64,000 nucleotides of DNA, taken from NCBI RefSeq assembly GCF_003590095.1, contig NC_039493.1:7254001-7318000 (forward strand), given 5' to 3'. The translations under genes and the position numbers were made by a program. Each line of letters starts with the position of its first letter. Position 1 is the stretch's first letter. A model generated the notes under the pieces. That model made no database searches. It saw only the letters and a program-made list of their open reading frames with translations, and had not been told where the DNA came from. The stretch comes from Trichoplusia ni (lineage: Eukaryota; Arthropoda; Insecta; Lepidoptera; Noctuidae). Positions 1 to 12,172 of this stretch are shown here, in pieces.

Positions 1-193
1 TGGCTATTTACTACTCTGAAATACAAAATAGTCTGTGACCTGACGGACCTGACATTTGACAACTCTTTGACAGTGTTTGAGTGTTGACTTTGACGGATTC
101 GGTACCTGTCTCATCAGCCCATATGAGATAGAGTAAAAACAACAAAGCGGACCAAGTATTTCATGAATAAAGTGAATTGAACTGTGATTTAAA
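1..193. other. Upstream region of AK6
   Basis: This is 193 bases before the AK6 start codon. It must hold the 5' UTR and at least part of the promoter of AK6. No TATA box or other clear element was recognised, and the short open frame on the minus strand here has no recognisable similarity. Confidence 0.4.
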
Positions 194-1188
194 ATGGCCA
201 AAAGAGTGGTACCGAATATTCTAATTACAGGTAACAGATCTCTTTATTTTATCCCCTTATATTGCACGTTGCGTTGACATAATATTCCACGTGGGGGAAC
301 TGCATTTCATCTGGAACTTATAATATTTTGTTACTCACTTAGGCACTCCTGGAGTTGGAAAATCAACAATTTCGAGATTACTTGCTGACCGAACTAAGTT
401 TACGTGGCGTGAAGTGTCAAAAATGGCTGAAGAATATAATTGTTTAGACGAATACGACCCAGAGTACCAGTGCCCATTCTTGAATGAAGACAAGGTAAAA
501 TATACTTGTTATTTAGTACCTAGAGTTGTGATCATTCCAGCAACAGAATGTTGTTCTTTTTAACTCTTGAGCAACAAGCAGCTCAAAAAAAATGTTCATG
601 GTTATATATTATATTTTTTGTCTTTTTCAGTTACTAGATATAATGGAGGGTATGATGGCAAAAGGTGGCAACATAGTCGATTACCATGGCTGTGACTTCT
701 TCCCAGAGAGATGGTTTGATGGAGTATTTGTTATCAGAACAAATAACACAGTACTGTATGATAGACTAACAGCAAGGTAAACAACACTTTAGTGTGAGAA
801 TTTTGTAAATGAGGACATTCTAGTTATCTAAGGGCACTGCAAACTGCAACATCTGCCACCAAAAAAATTGCTGTGTTAGTCCTGGTTATTAACTACTTAT
901 GATGGAAAATGTGCATTTTTATCCCTGAAAATTTCTCTAATTTCATATTAATAAACTCATATTGTGAGTATTAATGTAGATCTTCTCTTGGCTTCCAGAG
1001 GGTACACAGGCAAGAAGTTAGAAGACAACATTCAGTGTGAAATATTTGAGACTTTACTGGAAGAGGCACAGTCTTCATATAAAGAGGAGATTGTGACGGC
1101 TTTGCAGAATGATTCACAGGAACAGCTACAGAGTAATATTGAAACTATTGTTGAGTGGATAGAGAGGTGGAAAGAAGAAAGTATATAA
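194..1188 (+). CDS. AK6: Adenylate kinase isoenzyme 6 (AK6/CINAP family)
   Basis: Spliced CDS: 194-230, 343-494, 631-776, 999-1188, giving 174 aa, close to the usual ~172 aa of the family. The known family role is a small nuclear adenylate kinase/ATPase acting in nucleotide balance and in late small-subunit ribosome maturation (yeast Fap7, human AK6/CINAP). Seen in the sequence: P-loop GTPGVGKS at residues 13-20 directly after the first strand, a DYHGCDFFPERWFD block at 80-93, and an RGYTGKKLEDNIQCEIF block at 112-128 in the LID/C-terminal part. All three are hallmark AK6 segments. Every intron is GT-AG and short (112, 136 and 222 bases). The start is the first ATG, and the P-loop falls at the usual distance from it. 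The gene converges on PDIA3, leaving 1.1 kb between the stop codons. Nothing looks broken. Confidence 0.93.
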
Positions 1189-2285
1189 TATATATTTTTA
1201 TCACATTTTCTTTTGTTATATTATTATATGCATATTACATATGTGTGCATATTACACCTAGCAATTCGTAATATGAATTAGGTACTAATACAAGAGACAA
1301 GGTTCTGATTAAAAATCAATATTTTTTTTGAGATATTTATCCAACACAAGAATGAGCCAAACCATTCACTGCAGCAGATATCGATCGGTGTGTAATCGAT
1401 TTCGTGTGTTATATTTAGACAAATTATTCGATTTATTAGTCAAGCTTAAAATGAAATTTACTAGTGAAATGTGGGATTAATGGTTTATGAATATTTCGGG
1501 TTTCGAAACTTGTGAGTTCTATAGTTCTGGTGTTGGAAACGTCAGGAATTAAAAACTCATTGATTATCTAATGTACTGAAATTTAGATTCAGTGTTTGCG
1601 ATTGAAATTTTCCGAAACAGTATGAGCAATTGTACATAGGCATGATAGTAAGACGACTACATATATCAGCAATATGGGTTCTGTATCTAGATCTTGTGAT
1701 TTTACCTACACTATCTAATAACGGTTGCTACTTATATTTTAACTCAGTATGGATTATATTCGATTTCAAAATATGATGGGTTGGTTGATATTGAAATATG
1801 CAAAGTACTGGAAATGTTTACGTGAATAGTATTCACATAAACATTTTTTGGACTGTTGCATTGATTGGAATAATGAAGTGTAAATTATTTTGATAGTTTG
1901 CAATATACTATGTACTTCAGAGATATGGTTGAAAAAACTGAAGTAAATATTCTATAGTAAAAATGTACAAGGCAAGCATTTAATTCACAAGAGCAAAGGA
2001 AGACCACAAGACAAGAATAAATAAAACCAAACAATTATAAATACAACCTAATTTATTTGTTATTCCACCGACACTATATAAAGAAATGCATTCAAAATTA
2101 CTGTATTTAGATCAATCTAAAATAGATTTATAAAACCAACACGTCCAACCCGACTGTACGACAACTGAACAGTTTTATGATAATTAAGTCGACGTGTCAG
2201 TGGTTCTATAGTAACGGTCACGCACACACGCACGCCCTCCATTCACACACAGATCTTTCATGGAAAGTTTAACATCACAACATGT
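1189..2285. other. Convergent intergenic region, AK6 / PDIA3 3' ends
   Basis: AT-rich sequence holding the 3' UTRs of both flanking genes. Minus-strand AATAAA at 2057-2052 is a candidate poly(A) signal for PDIA3. A plus-strand AATAAATAAA near 2015 could serve AK6 but is distant. No further gene was seen. Confidence 0.5.
2052..2057 (-). promoter_or_regulatory. Candidate poly(A) signal of PDIA3
   Basis: AATAAA on the minus strand about 230 bases after the PDIA3 stop codon, in AT-rich sequence. Cleavage has not been observed; this is position and motif only. Confidence 0.35.
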
Positions 2286-5200
2286 TTAGAGCTCCTCCTT
2301 CTTAGGCTTGCCGTTCCTGTCCCAGCCCTTAAGCTCGTCAGTGGCATGCTCAGCGACGTACTTCACGAAGTCTTCGAGGGCACGTCCACCCTGGAATATA
2401 AAGAAAGACAAGATTTTAGCAGGAAAGGAGGAAAGGAAAGAAGGGACATAATCAAAGTATTGTGTCTATTATTAGGTTTAGGATTTGACATGAGTTCAGA
2501 TTGACTTTAATAAATATTTAGCAACTGTCATTATTACTTACGTTGTATCTAACTGGTTTCTGGGACTTGTCACTGGGCTTCCAGTAGATGGTGGGGAATC
2601 CAGATACATCATACTGAGTCTTAGGCCAGTCGTTGGCAGTAGCGTCGATCTTCACAATGTCCACATTCTCGTTCTTCAGCTGTGATCAGAAAAAGAAAAT
2701 TAAGTAAAAATTTTGTGTCGTAGAAAAGTATTACAGTGAAATGAAACTACTTTTACGGATTTTTTCGCGGTTTAATTTTAGATTTTAGTTCCCGACGTTT
2801 CGAAACCTTTGCAGGTATCATGGTCACGGGCAGACTGGGCGTAAACCTAAGAAACCACTAAAGTATTACAGGTTTAAAATGCAAGATTTAAAATAAATTT
2901 CCAATGCACTGTTTCTTTTAACCATTTTGTTATAAATCTTAGTATCACGTTTCTTATTGATCTATCTATCAATATTACCTTGTCACCAAGCTCCTCCCAG
3001 ATGGGCGCAAGTTTCTGACAATGTCCGCACCACGGGGCGTAGAACTCGATGAGGGCATCTCTGTGGCTGTCGGTGACCACTTTCTTGAAGTTCTTGCCGA
3101 CAGCTACCTTCACGGGCCCGTCGTTGTAGGAGGGAATAGCCTCAGACTTAATGAAGGCTTCGAGTTTGCCATCGAGCATGTCCTTGGTAAACGCAACGAG
3201 GTTGTCAATGCTGTAAGAGAAATTAAAAATGAAATCTTACATACAACAACTTGATAATGGGTATTGTGGATCTTTTTGCCAATTAACACTTTAAAACCAT
3301 TTTAACCATGGTGTGATACATCTCGATAAGATAAACTCAAGCGGAAAAAAAAGTTAATATCCAAAAATAATTAATACTACAGCTAAAGTTCAACGATTTC
3401 ACAGCATTGTATTTAAATAACATTGGAAAATCATTAATGAGTTCAGGCTCGAAGTGAATCGCCTGCTTATCATTACTGCATGGTAACGCTTTAAGTTCAA
3501 ACAAAGTTAACGGGGCGCGAAACAATCGTAAGAAACAACACCACGACGATAACATGACGATAAAAATATTCAGTTCCATAAACAATGGTATAACATCTCT
3601 GAGTGGTAAGTATTTAAGCGGAATGAGGATAATCAAATCTTTTATTTTTGGTATTGGCACGCATCCAGCGTATTCAGAAAGGATCTGTGATTTGGTTCAC
3701 TAAATTTATTCTTTCGTAAAGAGTTTTTTCCGAGTTTCAGGTATGTTATAAAATTCTAACATTAATAACATAACGATTTTGAAGGCCCGTCGATGTGACA
3801 ATAGTGGTTTTCTGATTACACTATAGGCAAGACAAACCAGACCCCCGGTTTCTGGAAGGCTGAATAACGAATTCGTTGACAGGCAAACACGACTTTGATT
3901 GGTTTATTACTAGACTCACGACCCACTAGAGATGAAAGGAGAATACATAATTAACTAATTTTGCGTTGTTCAGCGTTCGAGAAACCAGGGTGAGGACTAT
4001 TAGTAACAATATCAATACACGGGAGTTCCAAGTATTAAACCAGTTTCCATGTTTATTGTGATTTATATGGCAGTTAACCCATAGCAAATGTGTCCCCTTT
4101 ACACGCACTTCCGATGCAGTAACTTAACATAATTTATCGGTGAAAGGTCGATGGCATAGCCTGATTGAATGTGACAGGTCGAATAACAGTTATGACAAGT
4201 TAAACAATTTCTAGGCGACATAAATGTGTCAGTCTGTGATTATGGAAAGGAGGCAAGTTACTTTATCAAGTAAAACTACTTGGCGAATTTAAATAAAATT
4301 CTATTAAGTTATTTTTTTTAATCCAAGTCTTTAGAAACCTCCATTATTATTTTAATACGCAGAAATCGCTTTAATCATAAACACCATGATGAAATCGTGA
4401 ATCGATGTTGTATTGGCATGGTTGTTGATGATTACCTTCTATGACAACAGTACTTAAATTAAGAGGTGGTGATAGGCCACCTTTACTACTGAGAGGTGAA
4501 ATACGTATAAACGCATGACCCACCTGAATTCAGTTGACATGACGAACTTGTTGCCGTCAGCGTCCCTTCCGGCGACGACGGGCTTGTCACCCTTGGCGTA
4601 GTCGATGCCGTACTCGTTCAACTCATGAGTGAAGTCGTCCTTGTCGCTCACTGCGAATGTAACCTCAGAGAGCTCCTTGGCAACCTGTAGTTTGGGAATA
4701 AAAGGTTTAAGGGTTATACAACAAACGAAATAGAAAAGGTCGGAAAATACTTGTTTCTATTAACATAAGCTGGTTAATACTTTACACGGAAAATATGGAG
4801 TTTACATAACTTCGAATTAACTATATTCACCATAACCTTCAATTATAACTTGTCGCAAAAAAGTCTAATTTATGCGTACAACTTATGTTATAACCAGGGA
4901 CCGGACAACCCCACTTTAGAGTTAAGCCGTTTGACAGGGTAACCCGTACACGGGGTAACTCATATCGCAGTGTTACCTTTTGTTCGAGTTACATCCTCGA
5001 AACCCAGCGAAATGGTTAACACCTTCATTATGGTAACCACGTGAAGGGGTTAACCCCTTCAATAACTTAACCCTTTGAAGTGGTTACCTTCACGAAAGGC
5101 TTTTATTCGTGTTACCCTGAATTACCCACTAAACTTGAGCTGCATACTTGCACCCTAGCGGCCCCTCATTGCTTTACTAAGACTAAAGCTGTTTTCTTCT

Positions 5201-8200
5201 ATCGCCGACGCGTCGCGCCGCGACTCGCGCCTCTCGGACAAACTACCTACGCGCGAAACGTCGTGTTGCCCGCGACTTCGTCCGCGTGGTTAGAAGATAT
5301 AAGTTAGGAATTTTTGAACGAAAGCCCTCGAAGATTAATATTTTTCCCCGTATTTGCCACATTTTCCATTAAATCTTCGCTCCTATTAGTTGCAGCGTTA
5401 TTTTGTATACCTAGCCTAAAACCTTCCTCGATTATTGGTCTATTGAACACAAAATGAGATCAAATTTTTTAGATGAAATTATTTATAATAATTAAAAAAA
5501 AAACGAAAACAAGTTTTTTTTTCATTTTTTGCATTTTCTGAGAAGATTTGACGGGTGAATTTTCGATTGAAAATTAGAGTGTTTTTTATATTAATTCAAA
5601 ATAAGGTGAAAAAATAAATATTTTTAATCTAATAAATTACAGCGTATTTGGGACACAAAAAAGTAAGAGTTCACCAAATTTCGTTACAAAAATAAATTTT
5701 TGTAAAAGATTAAAATAAAAAACCACAATCTTGGTTTTTTGGATTTTTCACATAAATTTTGAGGTTATGTGAAAAAAATGTAAACACAAAAGTTTTAGAT
5801 CTTTTTATTACCTACAACTTTGCCATTTGACTTTTTTCGATACGAATTTTACTTTTGCCGGAAATTGAGAAAAACCCTTTTTTTACTCTTCAAACGTCAC
5901 TCCCACCCCCTTCCCGACCTCAGATCACCCGTAAATTATTTTTCTTATCATTTTTAATTTTTTATAATATTCCCCTTCTTTTCTAATGGGTTTCATCCTA
6001 CTATTATTATTTTTTGGTTTTAAAAATTATCGACCCTGGTCTACAAGTATAGACACGAAAAATATATATCACAACAAAATTAAACTGTAAGATCATATCC
6101 ACAATGATTTTTATTCCATGTTTACAAGTCGCTCGGTAAATGCAACAATGTCGCCGCTGGGCGGTAAGATGTCACGTGCGCTCGTGGTTATACTATTTTC
6201 AAACTAATGTCTATGATAAAGAGTGCATATTACATTGTCTTAGGTTGGAGTGGGTTACCCTGTTACAGTGTTACAGGGTAGTGAAAGGGTAACCTGTTCG
6301 GAACAGGGTTGCAATAATCCGTTCGAAGGTGTAACATATGTCATAGGGTTTTTTCTTGAAGCGCTTAAAAAAACCCCTTCAAAAACCCTTTCAATGAGTA
6401 TCCGGCCGGTCCCTGGTTATAACAAGCTATTTTATGACTTGTATTTCACATGGTAAAGCAGAAAATTGTCAGTTAAGATAAAACTAATTAAGTTGCACTA
6501 TTCTTTGCGACTCTTCACGCTCGATATTTAGAAAATAATTGATTTGACACACTCATTAAAAACTTAACTGGAGATATCAGTTTTTATTACGATTTCATTA
6601 TTTTTTTCGTTTAATTTAAAACGTAACGTAACGTCGTACGATTTAGAACGTATGAATGGTTGTATCATCACCAAACTATTTACGTAAAGGTTTTGGTACT
6701 TTATTTTAAGTATAGGGCATTTCTTTTTTTACACCGTAATTCTGTCAAATTGGCGAAGTATTGTAAACTTGACCTACTTAACGATAATATTGTTAGACTT
6801 GCCTTAAGCACGCGGTTCCTCCAGTAGTTGGTGCCCTTGGCGTTCTTGACGTAGTCCACATCGTAGTAGGCGACGACTAGGGGGTCAGTGAAGTCACGGA
6901 TGTTGTCCTTCTGACGGATTCCGACCAAACCGTGGCTGTGGAAACATCTTACTATTAGCCATTTTATACCGTAAGGTTTAACCATAAAGTCTAAAATGAT
7001 TGATGATAAAATTGAATCAGCTAATCAACTCGCGAATGTGTTTTATCAATTCGCCATCAAGATTAACTAGACAGCCACTTGTCGTATTTAGTTTACACGA
7101 AAGAATTAGCCGTTTCGTTCCGGAATTTTAACTTCTTTGTTATGTCTGACTTTTACTAAACATTATTGAGTTTCAACTTTGTAGAAAGCGTGTGCTCGGA
7201 GTTCTCGTAGTAGTAACTACGTAAATAATGAGTGCATAATAAATGGAAATTGTATGTATTGAGTCCTAGTAATTCAATAACGCCACGCAGCCGTCTCGGA
7301 ATTATGAATTCTAGAATAACAATATAAAAAAATGCTATAACTGGTGCAGGTGTAGCACGAAAAACAGGCAACAAGGTGCATTTATAGTTCTTGATATCAT
7401 TGGCAAATATGAAATTATAAATTACCAGTCACCTGGGTATCAAGTATTTAAAAACTTGCTTTTTTAATTAGAAAATAACCATGAAAAAGTTATTGTTTTT
7501 AGTTAAATTCGTCAATAGCAAAATACACGCAATTTTTAAAGGTTCTTCGATACGCCTAACATGCACACACGAATGCACTGCAAATAGGCTAGTTCGCGTG
7601 ATGTAGACAAGATCATAATTTTTATATGACACTAACTATGCTGAAAAGGCAACTTGGTTTTAACACGCTTTTATTATGAGTGATACACACTCAACGTTTC
7701 ACCATTTTTCTAAATGTTTTTATCGAGCTTTTATTCACACACTTCTCATATCAGCATCATCAATCTATTTCATAAATAAATAACTCTATACAACTAGTTT
7801 CGTACGCTAGTTAAACATGATAACAAACTCACTAGTTGTCCTTGATGAAGGCTTTGAGCGAGTACTTCTCGACGTCTCCCTTGTACACGACGGACGAGTC
7901 TTCAAACTTGTTCTGGAGGCGTTTGGGACGGAACAATACGACGTCGTTCCTGTTGACAATGCAGCAGTGTTATTATGTAGGCTTGTTTGTGGAAGGTGTT
8001 TGTAATGTATATGGGGGATAAAGACTAGACTAGCGTTGCTTTATGAAGTTTTGTTTTTATGTAATTAAAATAAGTTGTGTTTTTTAGGCGCCGATACTTC
8101 GTACGATTTTTCAGTCGGCAAAAAGCTTGAGAGAGGGAAGATCTCAATAATTTTAAGGCAAATTATCAACTGACTGAAGAAAGGGGGTGAATAGACGACA

Positions 8201-11200
8201 GTTTTCTTTTTCCCAAGCTAATATCTACTGCCAAAGAACTACATAAGAATATAATCATAAGAAGCTCCCAATAATGCAAATATACCTCAATTCTACTGTT
8301 TTTTTTTTTTTATGAATAGTACAGACAACTGATAAAAGATATAACAGGTGGATACAGCACTCATAATTCCAAACATTAGTATGTATATTTGACACCTGTG
8401 CACGAAACGATACGTATAATAACGATAACAAAGGTTAGCTTATTTACAGGTAACTGATGTAGTAAAAAATTAAGTAAAACCGTAAAAAGTACTTCAAGAA
8501 AGTCAGCCAACAAAAGTCCACATTATAAAAATACATTTATGTATATACAAATATTCAATTGTTTCTCATAATTGAACATTTTTACATACCTAATTTAATT
8601 TGTTTGTTGAAAAATCAATATTAATCCGAATACGTTCTCACTGTTCAGTGGTAGTATTACTAAATAGTTTAAGATAATTAAAGACACTGGATTGAACAAA
8701 ATAGTATGTAAATTCTGCCGCTGAGGAAACCGGTTTTACACTCGTAGACAGAATCCTATAGAGATGGTCCACGTAATGTTAACGGATAAGACACCGCATG
8801 TAACGATGCTGAAGTCATATATAAAGTGTAATATTACCGGGGTGAAAGTCATTAGGGCGATGATGACTGGTTGAAATAATGGGCTAGGGAAGCTTGAATC
8901 ACGCAGCTTAAGATGTATCTCATGACAAAATTACTTAATATTTAAATAACATTTTGTGTAATTTTAATTTTAAACAACTGTTTCTGCTAGGTTTGTTTTC
9001 AGGAAAATGTGTGTAAAGATTTACTATGCGGTTTATATCTTCCTAAAAAATTTAAATTCGTTCGTAATCATAATTAATTTTCTTTAGTATTTACTTTAAA
9101 TTTCGTATCGTAACTTTCATGCGGCAGAGTCATAATTATTTATTTACGCGTTTTTCGGACCTATCCAGAGTTCTTTATCAAGAGCTAGCGGCGGGCTATC
9201 CTGATAAATACGCGCGTGTATTACATACAAGTAATTTGAATTTTCTAATGCTTTAATACAGTCACATTTTTTGCTAAGCATTAATGCCTTGCTTTCATTT
9301 TTTAACACATAGTTGGTCGTATATTTCGTTGCGTGTCGTGTCACGGATACCAATCGTTAGATATTTATTTACGCAGGTTCAGTTTCCCGTACAATAAAGT
9401 TTTAAGCGTTTTGTTATTAAAATAATTGATTAAAGGATGTTGGACCAATTTGGTTAGTTTTAATTAGGTTCAGGATGTGTTAATGTATTTTTATTCACTG
9501 ATTTCCATCCGTTAATACTAATCAATGCCCAAAATGATTTCGCTTTTTGATTGCAATAATCAATGTATAATATTGCGTAAGAATGCAACAATTAAGATTA
9601 ATGTACATATATATATTTTATCAAATGTATTTTGGAATATAAAATTCACTTGTTGATGGTCTATTTTGTGGGCGTACATGCGATAGGATATAAATCTTCT
9701 CGTGGGCGAAAGCCGATGTTAAGATTAGAATAATGTAAAGTGTAGACAGTGATATTTCCTGAGACATTACATCTAAAGCACTTATTATGATAATAGTTTC
9801 ACTGAACAAATGGTCAGTACAATGCAGAAATGGTGCTTACAAACCGTACCAATGCATGGTAAACACGATTTATCCAATAAGCAACCTTATTCCATAAAAA
9901 TAAAACGTATTACTGCTAATGCGATCAAATTTACCAACAATGCTCGCGATAAAATTCGTCCTTCGTTTGTTTTCAGCGTGACAGCAAACCTGTTAAGCTG
10001 AACTATAAAAAACACTTTCAATAAATATTACCTAAAGACATTACTGATAACAAATATCGTTATCGACTTGGAAATGTCATGACTGTGGGTTCTTTGATAC
10101 ATGTTGAAAGGTAAAAAACTTTTATGAATGTGTTTAATATTTGGAGTATTTTCACAGCTGTGTAAATACCAAAAGCACATAACTTTCGTTAATATAATGC
10201 AATAATTGTATGGAAAACATTTGTTCAAGCTATGTTAATAAGTAGTAATTTCTTTATAGTTATGACAATTTTTATTAGTTGCTAAGTGGCTATATTTTTT
10301 GGTATTTAGTGTTTAAACAAAAAATTTTATTTTTACTATTGTATAAGTATCATATCGCGTATTTATATAGAAATAACGGCTTGTCACGGAATTGCGTTAT
10401 AAATTGGCCATTTCATGCTAGATACTAGCTGATATAGAAATAAATATAATAACATACATTTATATGCATGACAAACATGCTATAGTGATATGAACATTTT
10501 TAGTATATATTTTTTTCTATATCTTGTTACTAAGATAGTTTTGGTAGAAATACATGTAGTAGTCAACCTACAACGTTAGTGTGGAATTTTCGAAAAACTA
10601 TCAAAAATAAAAAATATTATCAAAAAGTTTTGATATTATACTCACTTGAATCCAGCCTTCTCAAGAACTTCTTCAGATGTAGCATGACCAAATACAACCT
10701 CTTCACGCATCTTGTCAGCAGCCTTGAGGAAGTCACCTTTGAGGTCTGTCTCCTTCTCAAAGAATCCAACAACAACCACCTCATCTTTGTTCAGGAAGGC
10801 TTCATAGTCAGCAACAGTCTTGAGCTCCTTGGAGCTTGGGCCAACTTGGGCACGCATGTACTTAACAATGCCATCTATTGAAAAAAGAGGTAGGTTAGCA
10901 AAAGCTCTGGTGCCCAGATGAAACTGGGGAAAAAAAGTTGACTGTTTGAATTTGGAATGTCATTGAAAGTATATAATGATAATCTCAACTGTAAATTATA
11001 ATTAATGATTAATTGATCAATGCAGTATTAAATTAAAATAATCAACATCTGTTTTTTTTTTTATTTAAGTGTTTGTATGGTTTCAGAATAAACAAAGGAA
11101 ACTATATTTAATTATCTCATAAAATAAAATTAAACGGGCTTTTTGTCAGTAACTAGTAACTAAATACAGTATTAATATTTTAGTAGTAGGTATGAGGTAA

Positions 11201-12172
11201 AATAACAAGCAATATAATAATAAGAATATTGAAAACTGACATAATTTAGTTTATAGCCTTGTTAACTATTAAACCTACTTAATATCTTTAATGTATTTTT
11301 ATTGATATCTCAATATCATGGCATTATCTAAAGAATTGAATAGATTTATTGTTCCATAGAAGTCACCCTCAGTAGCCTTATCTGTGCTACAGGATATTAT
11401 AATAAAAGCTATTATCAGTGTCAGTGCCCACATAAAATATATTTTAATATTTTGAGTTGCTTTACTATCCTATTTGGTAATCCTGTAATGTTATAAAGAT
11501 AGACCAGGAAAAAAGTGTTACCCAAAATGGAAGTAGGTGATACATAGAAAAAAAAACTTTCAAGTTCTCAATGCTCAAGAGCTTTTAAAATGAAAATGAT
11601 TTTTACTCATATTTTACATACACTCTTCCTTACTACCTTCTATTTTAAAATAAGTTATGCTAGAATTTTAAGTAAACAAGGATGTTTACAAGTTCGTAGT
11701 GATAAAGCTTGTTCTAGAACTTACTTGATTCCCTGGGGCCATTGTACTCTTGCGAGACCTCTCCATTCCTAAAGATCTTGAGTGTGGGGTATCCCGACAC
11801 TGAGAACTGCTCGCACGTGCTCTTGCCACCCTCGGTACAGTCCACCTTCGCCAGCGCGACAGGAGGGTCATCGTTCTTCAACACGCCGGCCGCAACCGCG
11901 TACTCAGGCTTCAGTCTCTTACAATGACCGCACCTAACCAACAATTACACACTCATATTAAACAACTAGCTCATTAAACGCCATTCATAAGTTTATACTT
12001 ACGATAAATCATTAATTACTCACCATGGTGCGTAAAACATGACTAGAGCTGTATCATGTTGGCCTAACACAGTCGAGAAGTCAGAATCTGTAAGGTCCAA
12101 TACATCTTCTTCGGCTGCTTTACATAAATAAATTACACCTAATAATAATACAATTTTGAGTGATCCCAACAT
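2286..12172 (-). CDS. PDIA3: Protein disulfide-isomerase A3 (ERp57/ERp60)
   Basis: Exons in coding order: 12172-12024, 11933-11725, 10874-10646, 7949-7833, 6935-6803, 4684-4524, 3210-2979, 2679-2542, 2390-2286 (1473 nt, 490 aa). The enzyme forms and rearranges disulfides in glycoproteins in the ER lumen, working in other animals with calnexin and calreticulin. Domains: signal peptide (about residues 1-19), thioredoxin domain a with CGHC at 51-54, non-catalytic b and b' domains, and thioredoxin domain a' with CGHC at 394-397. The b' domain carries the very conserved run YYDVDY..NAKGTNYWRNRV. The protein ends KEEL, an ER-retrieval tetrapeptide. Length and domain order match animal PDIA3. The intron after the b' exon (6802-4685) starts GCAAGT, so it is a GC-AG intron; all the others are GT-AG. 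Divergent from the G6P epimerase gene. Intron 5 carries a hAT-type element. Confidence 0.95.
2765..2841. repeat. Dispersed lepidopteran retroposon fragment
   Basis: In the PDIA3 intron 2680-2978. The segment containing CCCGACGTTTCGAAACCTTT and TCATGGTCACGGGCAGACTG is one I recognise as a frequent interspersed sequence in moth and butterfly genomes. Class and ends are not determined here. Confidence 0.5.
4887..6423. mobile_element. Non-autonomous hAT-type transposon with 8-bp target duplication
   Basis: The element body is 4895-6415 (1521 bp). The ends are inverted repeats starting CAGGGACCGG (4895-4904) and ending CCGGTCCCTG (6406-6415), flanked on both sides by GTTATAAC (4887-4894 and 6416-6423). 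An 8-bp duplication fitting nTnnnnAn and termini starting CAGGG are typical of the hAT superfamily. Inside both ends lie many short GGTAACC/GGGTTACC-like subterminal repeats, the kind of sites hAT transposases bind. No transposase reading frame is visible, so it would need a helper. It sits inside PDIA3 intron 5 and has itself received an RTE-like insertion. The target palindrome makes the duplication exact in either orientation. Confidence 0.8.
5264..5455 (+). mobile_element. RTE-like retroposon fragment nested in the hAT element
   Basis: This starts with a 43-base segment (5264-5306) identical to 48264-48306 and containing CCCGCGACTTCGTCCGCGTGG, a very common lepidopteran RTE-type retroposon sequence. 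It then continues with a diverged version of the same element, including the CCTTCCTCGAT motif near 5420. The right border is estimated. The 3' part seen in the other copy is missing or too diverged to recognise. Confidence 0.6.
6797..6802 (-). promoter_or_regulatory. Non-canonical GC splice donor of PDIA3
   Basis: The exon ends AAG at 6803 and the intron begins GCAAGT. This is the strong GC-AG consensus (AAG|GCAAGT). The acceptor is a normal AG at 4686-4685. The join gives RVL-K-VAKEL, which matches the continuity of the family at this point; reading on without splicing leaves the conserved sequence. Confidence 0.85.
7950..10645. other. PDIA3 intron 3, 2.7 kb
   Basis: AT-rich intron between exons 10874-10646 and 7949-7833. 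It has long A/T runs (for example near 8301-8312) but no coding frame that continues the family. No defined mobile element was recognised. Confidence 0.6.

Noticed and set aside
3021..3254. Open frame on the plus strand
   Set aside because: It is exactly antisense to the PDIA3 exon carrying the second CGHC site; the minus-strand frame is the conserved one.
5080..5307. Open frame in the hAT element
   Set aside because: It crosses from subterminal repeats into the RTE fragment, so it is not a transposase.
10579..10881. 100-codon open frame on the plus strand
   Set aside because: It is antisense to the PDIA3 exon 10874-10646, has no similarity of its own and no splice partners.
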